NCBI GenBank assembly: GCA_959347315.1
Contig: OY365822.1
Location: forward strand, 7,400,714-7,464,713
Direction of reading: 5' to 3'
DNA length: 64,000 nt
DNA from: Bimastos eiseni
Lineage: Eukaryota; Annelida; Clitellata; Crassiclitellata; Lumbricidae
Shown here: piece by piece, positions 1-9,470 of the stretch
Layout of the letters: each line of letters starts with the position of its first letter
How positions within the stretch are numbered: the stretch's first letter is position 1
The notes under the pieces: generated by a model
The model's database searches: none
What the model was told of the DNA's origin: nothing
What the model saw: only the letters and a program-made list of their open reading frames with translations
Translations under genes and position numbers: made by a program

Positions 1-413
1 TATATATATATGTAAAGCACTCTGGAAGCTATAAACAGTTTGTCAAACTGCCACGTCAATGTCTGAATCCAAACGAAGTCCAGTTACAGCATTAGTCTCT
101 GCTGTTGCTAGACATGATTTGTGAGTATGAAGTAAGTTATCGCTCGCGAGCACCACTGACTCTAAAGTTCGGCGCTGACTGGTTCGTGGAGCAGCTCCTT
201 CGGTTTCACGACCTCGGCTTATACGAAGCCGTCCTTTGCCCGCCAGCTGAGCGTACCAGATGGCGCTGGTCTCGCTTAGATGTTCTTCTGTGGAGCTCTT
301 GAGACGTCGGCGCGTAGTCTGACATTCAAGCCGTGATAGTTAGCCGCTGACTCGGCAAGCCTGGCCCACGCGGGTCCCCTACACGACCCATATTCCACAT
401 GCGACCGTATGGG
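1..413. other. 3' flank of the Syt12-like gene
   Basis: Downstream of the Syt12-like stop codon and probably 3' UTR, at least next to the stop. No AATAAA is present on the minus strand here, so the transcript may end beyond the window. Bases 1-10 are TA repeats. I see no other feature. Confidence 0.4.
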
Positions 414-626
414 TCAGTCTCGGCCCAGGCTGTGCCACATGGTGACGGGCTTTCGAAGGGATGTCATCGTCTGCGTCCAGTGTACGAGCTCCATGCCTCC
501 AGACTTTGGACCAAGGGTAACGTGACCGACGGGGTAGATGTCGCTCGCGGCCTCTCCTCCTTGTCCTGCTCCTCCTCCGCCTCTGTCCGATGGGATTGTG
601 TAGACGGAGATCCGCAGTTGGACAGA
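414..626 (-). CDS. Syt12: Syt12-like coding exon 8: C2B end and stop
   Basis: The acceptor tttcgttctttcag is followed by [14 protein letters not shown], a Gly-rich insertion where calcium loop 3 should lie, then [17 protein letters not shown] and [15 protein letters not shown]. The HW and WHxL features are the conserved C2B C-terminus of synaptotagmins. Confidence 0.85.
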   Translation of the reverse strand, partial: SVQLRISVYTIPSDRGGGGAGQGGEAASDIYPVGHVTLGPKSGGMELVHWTQTMTSLRKPVTMWHSLGRD

Positions 627-680
627 CTGAAAGAACGAAAGAACGAACGATCAATTGGATTAATGGGTGGAGGGATGGGT

Positions 681-711
<31 letters not shown>

Positions 712-3638
712 TCATGCAAGCAAGCAGTCAATCAAGCAGTCAGTTAGCCAATCAATCAATCAATTATTCAGGTTTCTTTACTGAAACATAGACAAATCAA
801 AATTGGGTGGGTAGGTGGGTGGGCGGGCGGGCGGACGGACGGACGGACGGACGGATGGGTGGATGCGTGGATGAGTGGAAGGATGGATGGATGGATGGGT
901 GGATGAGTGGAAGGATGGATGGATGGGTGGATGAGTGAAAGGATGGATGGATGGGTGGATGGATGGAAGGATGGATGGATGGATGGATGGATGGATGGAT
1001 GGATGGATGGATGGATGGATGGATGGATGGATGGATGGATGGATGGATGGATGGATGGATGGATGGATGGATGGATGGATGGATGGATGGATGGATGGAT
1101 GGATGGATGGATGGATGGATGGATGGATGGATGGATGGATGGATGGATGGATGGATGGATGGATGGATGGATGGATGGATGGATGGATGGATGGATGGAT
1201 GGATGGATGGATGGATGGATGGATGGATGGATGGATGGATGGATGGATGGATGGATGGATGGATGGATGGATGGATGGATGGATGGATGGATGGATGGAT
1301 GGATGGATGGATGGATGGATGGATGGATGGATGGATGGATGGATGGATGGATGGATGGATGGATGGATGGATGGATGGATGGATGGATGGATGGATGGAT
1401 GGATGGATGGATGGATGGATGGATGGATGGATGGATGGATGGATGGATGGATAAGTAGGTGGATAAATGGTGAAGTGGTTTACCAGTAGGGATGAGGTTG
1501 GTACTGAGAAGGTCATGGCTTCGTTGAAGATGGGGTTTCGTGCGTCGTATTTCTTCGACGTTTTTTTCTTCGCCACCTTCTTCCCCTTTTGAAGAATATG
1601 CACTTTGGCGAAGCAGTCTACAGGCAACAAACGATGTCATCTCCAAGTAATCTTCATTATCAATATGACGACGACACAGTCACACAGCCTTCGTCACCAT
1701 CATCAATGTCCTTACGAACATCGTCACCATCGTCAACACAAGATGCACTTAGGGAACGAGGTTTAAAAGAAATCATCATACATTTTCGCAGTTGATTATG
1801 TCGATAATGATGATGACGACGACGACGATGATGATGATGACGATGGCGATGACGATGGTGAGTTCTCAGCCCGAACGATTTCAGGTCCATTGTCTTGATG
1901 CCACACGGGGTTGAGATGTATGAGGTGGCTTTCCGTTGCCTTCCTCACAGACAAGATTCGACGAGCAACTTGTCATAGGTAGTGAGTTCAGTGACTTGAG
2001 GCGAGTTCAAACCTGCGACTGTTTGGTTGCAAGGCACAGAACATACCGCTACGCCACCATGCCTCATCTTATGCACTGTCCCACACCATTGGTGTGGCAC
2101 ATGAGTGGATGACCGATAGGTTAGAGCGGTCGGCCCGTAACGTTCAGTGTGTGCTGAGCGTGCGGGTTCGAGCCTCGTACGGGGCGTCAGTCACTGTGTA
2201 GGGACCTTGAGCAAGTTCTTCACGCTCAATTGCTCTGCAGTACAACTGCAATTGCGCCGTAGAGGCGCGTGTATGCACTTCTGAGCAAAAAATGTTGGAT
2301 TAAGGGTGATTTCAAATTTCGGAAATAAATATATGTATATATATAATAGTAATCATTTTTTGAGGAAATGCATCGATACGCATTCGTTCATTCCTTCATG
2401 TATTTGTTCATTCACTCCTCCATTCTTTCATTCATTCGTTCGTTCACTCTTCCATTCATTCATTTATTCATCTGCTCATTCAAATCTTCTTTCAATTGTG
2501 CATTCATGCATTCATTCGTTCGTTCCGTGGCGGTTAAGAAAATTTCAGTTTTCAGTTGAGAATGACAAGACATTAAGGGATTTAGCAGAAGAGTTTCCCT
2601 GTGGAACTGACCAGTGGATTGCTTAGCGACTGGACATTGGAGATTCCTGGCCTTGGCAATGACCACGGTCAGTCGCTCGGCCGTTGGTAAGTAGGCCATC
2701 GAAAACATTATGTCGCCGAAGCTAACAGGCCTCTACAACAACAACAGAAATGGACTTCATTAAGTACTCGGGGCGCCTTCTGACAGAGGTCACCTGCAGG
2801 GCCCTAAAGACACTAGCTACCTACTCCAACGTCTTTCAGTCTGCAAGCCCGAGCGGGCCACTTAAAATCCACCCACGGGCCGCATGCGATCCGCGTGTTG
2901 GACAGCACTGCCTTACGGTCTAACACTACCTGTCAAGCTTCTGCTGTGTAATGACTTGTAATGTTTTTGGCTGACCGGAGGTTTTCATTCAACTTCTAGC
3001 CTTTCTCCCTTTGAGCGCTCTAGCAAACAGCCGAAGACCCACTCTGCAGAGATTCCCCAGAAGGGAATGTTACAAACCAGCACGCCCGGAACGTAGTATG
3101 CCTAGGCTGTTTTGTTTTTGTTTTGAATTTCTCCATCAGTGGGTACCACTGGGGAGATTGAGAAGCCGCAGCTTCTCCCCATCATCTCAACGCCAACAAC
3201 GTATTATAACCAGCAATAACGGATCAGGGATTGTCTGATCACCAGCCTAGGCCGAGAGCCAATAACATCGGCATCACGCAACCGTGGTTAATGTACGTAT
3301 CAGGTATTACGCTGACAAGTAAACGCTTTGATCTTAGCCAGAAGGTCAAGAATCGATAACGACGTATTATCCAGAGGTCTTTTATAGCGTGTCTGGACAT
3401 CTAAAAAAAGTTTTCAACGACAAATCTGACTAACGGTAATAACTATTTAATTCGGTCATTCACAGAAAAGTTACTTCGAAATATGAAAGTATACAATATA
3501 ATGCAAATTATAAGTAAGTCACATTTCATTATAGCATAATAGAATATAAAATAACTCTGTTTCCCATCTGAGCCTGTGTAATCAATAGTTACCATGTGCC
3601 GCCATCTTCCCCACCACTTCCACTACAACTACTAATTC

Positions 3639-3669
<31 letters not shown>

Positions 3670-4141
3670 TATATTATTATTATTATTATTATTATTATCA
3701 CTGTTTATTAATATTATTACGGTTTTTAGTTTTCATCATCACCAAATTATTATCATTGTTATTACGATGAATATGATGACGAAAACGATGGTGATGATTA
3801 TTTTGTTATTCTACCTGGTCCATGTCGTGTAGGTTCATCCAGACTCGAACAGGCTGTCGTAGGTCTACGTCCCCTAGGCGGACCTCCGTCTCTCCCAAGA
3901 GCTTCTGTCTGGCATAACGATCGCACGAGTAGACTTGGAACTGGACGCAGCTCTCGTCCAGCTGGTCCGCAACGACGCGGAACCGGAACCGCTCGGAATA
4001 CTCGGGATTGACGGAGTTCCTCTGCGTCTAATCCAACGAAACACGGAACATGGAACACCACAAGAGACATTAAGTGACGATGGCAGAAATATGCTCACTG
4101 GCTGTATGGTTGGCTGTTTGATTGGCGATCTGCTTGTCTGA

Positions 4142-4176
<35 letters not shown>

Positions 4177-6935
4177 ACTGACTGCCTGACTGACTGACTG
4201 ACTGACTGACTGACTGACTGACTGACTGACTGACTGACTGACTGACTGACTGACTGACTGACTGACTGACTGACTGACTGACTGACTGACTGACTGACTG
4301 ACTGACTGACTGACTGACTGACTGACTGACTGACTGACTGACTGACTGACTGACTGACTGACTGACTGACTGACTGACTGACTGACTGACTGACTGACTG
4401 ACTGACTGACTGACTGACTGACTGACTGACTGACTGACTGACTGACTGACTGACTGACTGACTGACTGACTGACTGACTGACTGACTGACTGACTGGTTT
4501 GCGTGTTGCCGAGCTGATTACTTACGAGCCAGTGACCACCATAATAAAGAGTGTAAGAAATTGATCATGATCAATTTTAGATCACTTGGGTGGGTGGTTG
4601 AGTGAGTGAGTGAGTGGGTGGGTGGGTGGCTGAGTGAGCAGCTGAGCAGACCACCGAGTGGCTGAGTAGTATCTGTGATGACCTACCTTTGTCTGGTTCT
4701 TGCGATCGTCGTGGTGTGGCGTCACCCAGAGCTTAACGTAGGAGTCCTGAGAACCAGTAACAGGATTTCGCTCGAGGTCTCTCGCTTGGATTACGTTCAC
4801 CACAAGGTCACTGAGTCCACTGCAAAGAAATCAGCGATCAACCAGCCAATCAATCAATCAACCAATCAATCAACCAGCCAATCATTCAACCAGCCAATCA
4901 ACCAATCAATCAATCAATCAACCAATTAATCAACCAATCAATCAACCAACCAAACAATCAATCAGTCAACCAATCAATCAACGACGATGAAGACACAGAT
5001 GATGACAAAGATGACGAGAATGACGACGAAGATAATGATGACAATGAAAATAATGACGATATTGAAGATAATGATGACGAAGAAGATAATGAAGACGACG
5101 AAGGTATTGATGACGACGAGGAAGCTAATGATGACAACGGAAATATTTATGACGATGAAGATGGCGAAGATAATAACGATGACGCCTGCCTGTCGTAATT
5201 GAGTCCAAACTCGAGTTGGCCGATCTTGTTTGCATCCGTCATCGTGACGTCCACGTCAGCAGCTGACGTGTCGGACATGACGCTGTCACATGACAACGCC
5301 CTCTGCAGGCCACCTGTCAGCCCTGTCACGCTCTGTGCCTCCACGGACGAGGAAGATACGCAACCTGCAGAGAGAAATAAATGAGTAAAAGAAGAAAAGA
5401 GGGGGAGGAAGCGACCGAGAGAGGGAGGGAGGGTTGGAGGAAGATAGGGGATGGCCGGGAGGGAGAGAGGGAAGGAGGGATGTAGGGAGGAAGGAAAGAA
5501 GGAAGCAAGGAAGGAAAAGCAAACAGATGAAAGGGAGGAAGGACGGACGGACTGAAATAAGGAAAGATTGAAGGAAGAACGGACTGAAGGAAGGAAGGAA
5601 GGAAGGAAGGAAGAAAACACTGAATGCTAATGTTAATTTTAGGGACAATTCTGGCGCCGACGGCTGTCCATACGAAGCAAAAGACGTGCATGTATTTACC
5701 GTTGATGATCGCTTGAAGGACGACATCGTCCGTCAGAGAAGGGAGGGCAGCAGAAGCGCTGATGGGCGAAGCCAGCGCCAAGTCATCATCGCCGCGTAGG
5801 GGCGCCAGAGGAGGGAGTACAGCAGAAGCGCCGATGGGCGGAGCTAACGCCCCGTCCTCCACAACCTCCACGACGTCATGGCAGGCCGAAGGTTCGTTAC
5901 GTCGACTCCACCGCTGAACTCCTTCGAGGTCGTTCTTTGCATCCGGAGGGTAATTTTCGATCGATGCGTCGATTCTACCCTGGTTACTCCTGCTGCTTTC
6001 CCTCTCCGACTCGTTCTCACCCACCTCCTCCTGCACAGATCGGGCGCCGATCGTCGTCCTAGGGTCGTCCCTTCCGTCTCCCACCGGTCTTCTACTTGGC
6101 TGTGCAAAAGATAAGAGCATTCGTGTAGCGCATTTCCGCCTCTTTAATGCCGAGCGGTGTTTATTGATCGGCGACGCTTGAGCGCTACACCAGGTGAAGC
6201 CACACACGATATCAAAGACGCTAATACCACTCGATTGTACTACGTTCTTACTGAACAGGGAATGACCACCGTTCGAGCTCTCGTTGTCCCTCCTCTTGCC
6301 GATTCGTGAAGGAAAACGAAAAAAGGCCGATCAAGACGACGATAGATATTATAAATATGGACATGACATGACTTGGACGAAGATAACAGTGATAGGGCAG
6401 TGGGACATGCAAAATGACCGAGGACAATGGGCATTATCTATTCCTATTAACATGGCCGTCGCCAATAACTCATTGTGATGATGACGATGACGACGACGAT
6501 GACGATGATAGTCATGACGATGACGATGGCGATGAAGTTGATGATAATATTAATGATGATGACGACGACGACGATGACGATGATAGTCATGACGATGGCG
6601 ACAGCGACGGCGATGAAGGTGATGACGACGACGACGACGAAGATGATGATGATGATGATGACGACAACGACGACGATAATGACAATGAAGATGACGACGA
6701 TGGGGATGTAGGTCGCACTGATGCCGAGTTAAAAATACAAAAAATTAACCTGCAAGGACTCAGCGGCCGCGTTTTCGCAGGATTCGAAGCGACCGCGACA
6801 TCTGGCGAATGGCGTTGACGGCGACACTCTCGATTGGTAGTTACCAAGTATTCTACAGATGGACCCAATGATCGCCATCACGGCCACGCAGATGGCGAGC
6901 AGGATCGCAGTAACTATGACGTCATCGGACGTCAT
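414..6935 (-). CDS. Syt12: Synaptotagmin-12-like membrane-anchored tandem C2 protein (complete, 8 coding exons)
   Basis: Seen: eight exons on the minus strand, 6935-6750, 6099-5700, 5364-5190, 4819-4687, 4027-3815, 2732-2612, 1617-1484 and 626-414. They join in frame to 1575 nt, 524 residues plus TGA. An in-frame TAA lies 21 nt upstream of the ATG. Residues about 5-30 form one hydrophobic membrane segment after a very short N-terminus, followed by a polar linker, C2A (about 243-363) and C2B (about 373-520). Known: synaptotagmins are vesicle C2 proteins of regulated exocytosis; Syt12 (Srg1) does not bind calcium. The C2B signature [11 protein letters not shown], the NPxFNEAM(T/I)FSVP segment, VGHVxxGP and the RKPVTMWHS ending match Syt12 best. 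Calcium ligands are mostly lost in both C2 domains. The family call is secure; the Syt12 subtype is an inference from motif recall. No 3' polyadenylation signal is seen before the window edge. Confidence 0.86.
684..770. repeat. (CAAT)n / (AATC)n microsatellite
   Basis: Interrupted tetranucleotide array in the last intron of the Syt12-like gene, with CAAG and CAGT variants at its edges. Non-coding. Confidence 0.9.
800..1453. repeat. Very long (GGAT)n microsatellite
   Basis: A degenerate GGGT/GGAC/GGAT edge leads into a core at about 971-1451 that is an uninterrupted GGAT array of roughly 120 units. It lies in the last intron of the Syt12-like gene. Long ORFs of Trp-Met-Asp-Gly or His-Pro-Ser-Ile repeats come only from the tetramer and are not genes. 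Confidence 0.97.
1484..1617 (-). CDS. Syt12: Syt12-like coding exon 7: C2B polybasic strand
   Basis: The acceptor is ttgcctgtag and the donor CTG|gtaaac. It encodes [19 protein letters not shown], the Lys-rich beta-4 strand that binds acidic lipids or SNAREs in this family, then [14 protein letters not shown]. The usual loop 1 Asp pair is reduced to one. Confidence 0.84.
1800..1860. repeat. (GAT/GAC)n microsatellite
   Basis: Short trinucleotide array in an intron of the Syt12-like gene, next to a (CATCGT)-type mirror stretch at about 1660-1740. Confidence 0.8.
1905..2064 (-). mobile_element. tRNA-derived SINE, second family
   Basis: On the minus strand the right end reads GGCATGGTGGCGTAGCGGT, an A-box-like motif, followed about 40 bases later by a B-box-like GGTTTGAACTC. 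This is the layout of a tRNA-headed SINE. It lies head to head with the SINE at 2092-2330. No clear target duplication was found. Confidence 0.5.
2092..2330 (+). mobile_element. tRNA-derived SINE, main family, near full-length copy
   Basis: The head contains GGTTAGAGCGGTCGGCC (A-box region) and GGGTTCGAGCCTC (B box). A shared body follows: GTCAGTCACTGTGTAGGGA, then CTTGAGCAAGT, then CACTTCTGAGCAAAAAATG, ending near TTTCAAATTTCGGAAATAA. The same order recurs at 33866-34062, 51057-51225, 52146-52366 and 61888-62010. Confidence 0.7.
2385..2525. repeat. (CATT)n-like degenerate microsatellite
   Basis: Interrupted ATTC/TTCA tetramers in an intron of the Syt12-like gene, just downstream of exon 6. 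Confidence 0.8.
2612..2732 (-). CDS. Syt12: Syt12-like coding exon 6: start of C2B
   Basis: The acceptor tctgttgttgttgtag gives phase 0 entry and [12 protein letters not shown], then [11 protein letters not shown] and KARNL, the hallmark opening of a synaptotagmin C2B. The donor is G|gtcagt. A second AG at 2722 would break the frame, so 2732 is preferred. Confidence 0.82.
2845..2910 (-). mobile_element. hAT-like terminal fragment
   Basis: On the minus strand it starts CAGTGCTGTCCAAC and continues into a GC-rich GCATGCGGCCCG stretch, a pattern typical of hAT element ends (first bases fit YARNG). Only one end is recognised and no target duplication was found. Confidence 0.35.
3105..3357 (-). 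mobile_element. Retroposed element with U2 snRNA-like head
   Basis: The minus strand begins ATCGATTCTTGACCTTCTGG then CTAAGATCAA, which matches the first 30 nt of metazoan U2 snRNA at 26 positions as I recall it, followed by a CCTGATACGT segment matching U2 stem-loop II. The branch-site pairing core GTAGTA is not preserved, and sequence after about 75 nt is unrelated to U2. The body holds a stable GGGGAGAAGC...GCTTCTC hairpin and ends in an A-rich CAAAACAAAAACAAAACA tail. This layout fits an snRNA-headed SINE or a U2 retropseudogene fused to another repeat. Confidence 0.5.
3637..3715. repeat. (TTA)n microsatellite
   Basis: ATT/TTA trinucleotide array just 3' of exon 5 of the Syt12-like gene, followed by an ATG/GAT-rich stretch to about 3800. 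Confidence 0.85.
3815..4027 (-). CDS. Syt12: Syt12-like coding exon 5: second half of C2A
   Basis: 213 nt, phase 0 at both ends, acceptor ttggattag and donor CAG|gtagaa. It encodes the [15 protein letters not shown] strand and the loop 3 segment [15 protein letters not shown]. Compared with the usual D-x-D-x5-D pattern only the middle Asp remains. It closes with WMNLHDMDQ. Confidence 0.82.
4140..4496. repeat. Very long (CTGA)n microsatellite
   Basis: A short CTGC run leads into about 75-80 near-perfect CTGA units, in an intron of the Syt12-like gene between exons 4 and 5. Confidence 0.97.
4687..4819 (-). CDS. Syt12: Syt12-like coding exon 4: C2A strands 2-4
   Basis: Flanked by tttctttgcag and AAG|gtaggt. 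It encodes [15 protein letters not shown] followed by SYVKLWVTP, the calcium loop 1 region of C2A. The first loop Asp is replaced ([11 protein letters not shown]), so the site is probably defective. Confidence 0.82.
4840..5185. repeat. (CAAT)n followed by (GAT/GAC)n
   Basis: From 4840 to 4980 an interrupted CAAT array, then GATGAC-type trinucleotides up to the donor of exon 3. The Met/Thr-rich or acidic ORFs across it are artefacts. Confidence 0.88.
5190..5364 (-). CDS. Syt12: Syt12-like coding exon 3: linker end and first strand of C2A
   Basis: The acceptor tttctctctgcag is strong. The exon ends in the classic C2A opening [11 protein letters not shown]. The donor is uncertain: AG|gcaggc (a GC donor, exon end 5190) or GC|gtcatc (a GT donor, exon end 5184). 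Both leave two bases and keep the frame into exon 4. Confidence 0.74.
5400..5615. repeat. (GGAA)n purine-rich low-complexity tract
   Basis: Purine-rich plus strand ending in a clean GGAA run. It lies in an intron of the Syt12-like gene and its minus-strand ORF falsely appears to fuse exons 2 and 3. Confidence 0.88.
5700..6099 (-). CDS. Syt12: Syt12-like coding exon 2: juxtamembrane linker
   Basis: The acceptor is a pyrimidine tract ending gcacag and the donor is G|gtaaat. The exon is 400 nt, entering in phase 0 and leaving one base that completes a Gly codon in exon 3. The protein is polar and then rich in Ala, Pro and Asp, with a short repeated PIxASA(A/V)LP motif seen twice. No domain is recognised. 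Confidence 0.72.
6473..6705. repeat. (GAT/GAC)n microsatellite
   Basis: Trinucleotide array encoding spurious poly-Asp. It occupies much of intron 1 of the Syt12-like gene. Confidence 0.92.
6750..6935 (-). CDS. Syt12: Syt12-like coding exon 1: start codon and transmembrane segment
   Basis: Encodes 62 residues starting [19 protein letters not shown], a single hydrophobic helix followed by Cys and basic residues, as expected of a type I synaptotagmin anchor. It ends in CAG before a gttaat donor, phase 0. The in-frame upstream TAA makes this ATG the likely start. Confidence 0.78.
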
Positions 6936-7096
6936 ATCCGTCGATCTGGAGACTTAGGCGACGTTGTTTCTATGGCAACGCCGACTGCATGCGCAGCTGC
7001 TGCGTTCGGTGGCTATGACAACCTGCGGCGGAATTCAGCAAGAAGCGCGTGGTCTAGCATAAGCACATACGCCCATGCATGCATCCATACACACAC

Positions 7097-7097
7097 G

Positions 7098-7183
<86 letters not shown>

Positions 7184-7185
7184 GT
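7097..7185. repeat. (CA)n(TA)n microsatellite
   Basis: About 30 CA units followed by about 12 TA units. Confidence 0.97.
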
Positions 7186-7304
7186 TATATACATACATCC
7201 ATAAATATAATATATATATTAGACGAATACACATATAGGCTATTTGTGCGTGACGTGTGCCACTTGCTTAATAACTAGTAATGGTAGCAGTCGTGGTATA
7301 CTGG

Positions 7305-7360
7305 GAGTAGTAGTAGTAGTAGTAGTGGTAGTCGTTGTTGTTGTTGTAATAGTAGTAGAA
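7305..7360. repeat. (AGT)n / (GTT)n microsatellite
   Basis: Short mixed trinucleotide array. Confidence 0.8.
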
Positions 7361-8079
7361 GCAGACGCAGTAATTACTTGCTCACTCAATCAATCGTTTG
7401 CATCTGCTTACTAGCTTGCCCACTTAATTCCTTCCTTCCTTCCTTGCGTAGTTGCTTACCTACTTGTAGGCTACTTATTTATTTAGCGCAGGTGCAAGGG
7501 ACAGGCGCTGAAGAGCGAGGTTATATCCTGGTCAAATATTGGTAATGGATGGTTTGCCTATCTGCCAAAGGACGTCGTCCATTCGGTGGAGCTTGATGGC
7601 ATGTTTGACTAAGAGAGACATAAGAATGTAAACCCCATTAAACCCCATTGCGTCCACCCCATCCCCAATTATTCCCCATCCAGACCCATTCTAATCTTGA
7701 ATGAATAATTCAGTTACGTATTCTGCATTTTCAAATTATTTCGAATATTCAAGCATTTCTATCATGTAGCGCAATGACTTATTAATTAACTTACGAATTA
7801 ACATCGCGGCCAGATTCTGTTTACTTCAATAGATATTAACCGTATATAGATCACTGCAACATCGGACGAAGTTATATCCGTTATCGCAGTAATCACCGAG
7901 CTTTTACACCTGTATTTCCATCCCCAAGGCATTACCTCCGGCTTTACTAATTGCCACCATCCCAACCGCATTACCGCCTGTTCTGACACCATTAGCGCTG
8001 CTTTTATCGTGGCCACGGCGGTATAACCGCTTCCTAATCATTACCATAAACCGCTCTCGCTCTCCAATGTAAGTGTTTT

Positions 8080-8279
8080 NNNNNNNNNNNNNNNNNNNNN
8101 NNNNNNNNNNNNNNNNNNNNNNNNNNNNNNNNNNNNNNNNNNNNNNNNNNNNNNNNNNNNNNNNNNNNNNNNNNNNNNNNNNNNNNNNNNNNNNNNNNNN
8201 NNNNNNNNNNNNNNNNNNNNNNNNNNNNNNNNNNNNNNNNNNNNNNNNNNNNNNNNNNNNNNNNNNNNNNNNNNNNNNN
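8080..8279. other. Assembly gap (200 N)
   Basis: Exactly 200 consecutive N, a size often used as a placeholder, so the true distance across it may be unknown. Confidence 0.99.
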
Positions 8280-8569
8280 TATTCGGTCGCGGTCCATGCT
8301 CATTCTATGTTTAAGAGGCGTTTGCATGGTGCTAAACCAAATAATCTGCCACTGCTCACACTCTAGCAGTGTCAGTCCCAAATCCGGATAAGGAGGAGGG
8401 CGACGCTAATGATCAATGGTATAGTAAGGTGTCGTTAAACTGAAATCACTGCTTGACCGAGACGTGATTACCAAATCCATGGTCAATGCACCTGGAAGTA
8501 ATCATCTTCGAAGGTCGATATACTCTGCCTCCCTGCTGACCTTCTGGAAACCGAACTCTGACCACCCAC

Positions 8570-8690
8570 GGACTGTCCTTTGGACAATCCTTTCGATTTG
8601 ACGCAGCGCTCGTGAATAAGCTGGTGCCTTGCGCTTGGCTTTAAAGTGGCGCTTTAAAAATGTGGGGATTACGATTATGATTACGATATA
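8570..8690 (+). mobile_element. CR1-like LINE 3' end fragment
   Basis: Carries GCTCGTGAATAAGCTGG and TTAAAGTGGCGCTTTAAAAA, then GATTACGATTATGATTACGA. The same arrangement recurs at 12779-12860, 33340-33405 and 34540-34640. Confidence 0.5.
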
Positions 8691-8889
8691 CCAATGTGTT
8701 CTGAATAAATATGGAAAAATTGGCACAAAATAAGTTAGTTGAATCAACTTATTCGACTAATAATTATTGACACCGCTGCCCAACAAGACATGTTAGATCA
8801 GTAAAGAATCTTACGCGACTACGTGCGTTTGTTACGCAAATGTTGTCAATATGGCCCTTGATGAGCCAAGAACTCTGGCGTACATCCAG

Positions 8890-9470
8890 AAATCAATAAT
8901 GCATAATTAGACTTACATTAAAGCAATGGCTTCTATTATCGACATAAACTAGATGCTCAAATTAAAGCAATGGCTTCTCCTATTGACCTATATATACTAC
9001 GGGCTCGTATTGACGTAATGACTTCTTTTATCGATGTAAATTAGATGTAAATGTTAAAGCAATTGCTTCTCATATTGACCTGTACTACACGCTCATATTG
9101 AAGTAATGACTTCCTTTCGACCCATGATCTCAACTTAAACCTGAGGTGCTGTATCTATGTTAGGCCTATGTGAATAACATTGATTTAATCATTTTATGTT
9201 GAAGTAACGGTCTTCCCTATCGACCAATGCTAAATGGCTTAAATAAAGGCAACGACTTCTATATCGACACACAGTTGGTTCTAATTTTAAAGCAGAGGCT
9301 TTTTCTATCGACGTATGCTATAGACAGCACAAGCTCATTCCAAAGCAAAGGACCAGTGCTTCTCTTATCTACGTAGGTACTATGTCATTTTAAAGCAGAG
9401 GCTTCTTCGGTCGAAGTATTCTATAAGCTCATATTACAGCAAGAGCTTCTACCATCGACTTATATGCATA
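8890..9470. repeat. Degenerate satellite, period about 55-65 bp
   Basis: Roughly ten diverged units built on the consensus TTAAAGCAATGGCTTCT followed within 10 bases by TATCGACNTANACTA and GCTCA. Spacing varies. No ORF and no A or B box inside. Confidence 0.75.

Noticed and set aside
768..1646. Long ORFs of His-Pro-Ser-Ile or Trp-Met-Asp-Gly repeats on both strands
   Set aside because: They are translations of the GGAT microsatellite, open in several frames at once. Only the 1484-1617 part on the minus strand is a real exon.
2092..2200. Functional tRNA genes at SINE heads (also 52765-52835)
   Set aside because: A and B boxes are present, but acceptor and T stems do not pair and the sequence continues into shared SINE body.
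2722..2911. A 20-bp micro-exon (2850s) joining Syt12-like exons 5 and 6
   Set aside because: Using the strong acceptor at 2733 instead of the AG at 2722 restores frame directly, so no extra exon is needed.
3105..3357. A functional U2 snRNA gene
   Set aside because: The branch-site pairing core and the 3' two thirds of U2, including the Sm site, are absent.
5326..6207. A 293-residue minus-strand ORF taken as one exon
   Set aside because: It runs through two splice sites (donor at 5700, acceptor at 5365) and a purine-rich intron. Exons 2 and 3 of the Syt12-like gene explain its coding parts.
8034..8381. ORFs with long runs of X on both strands
   Set aside because: They span the 200-N assembly gap.
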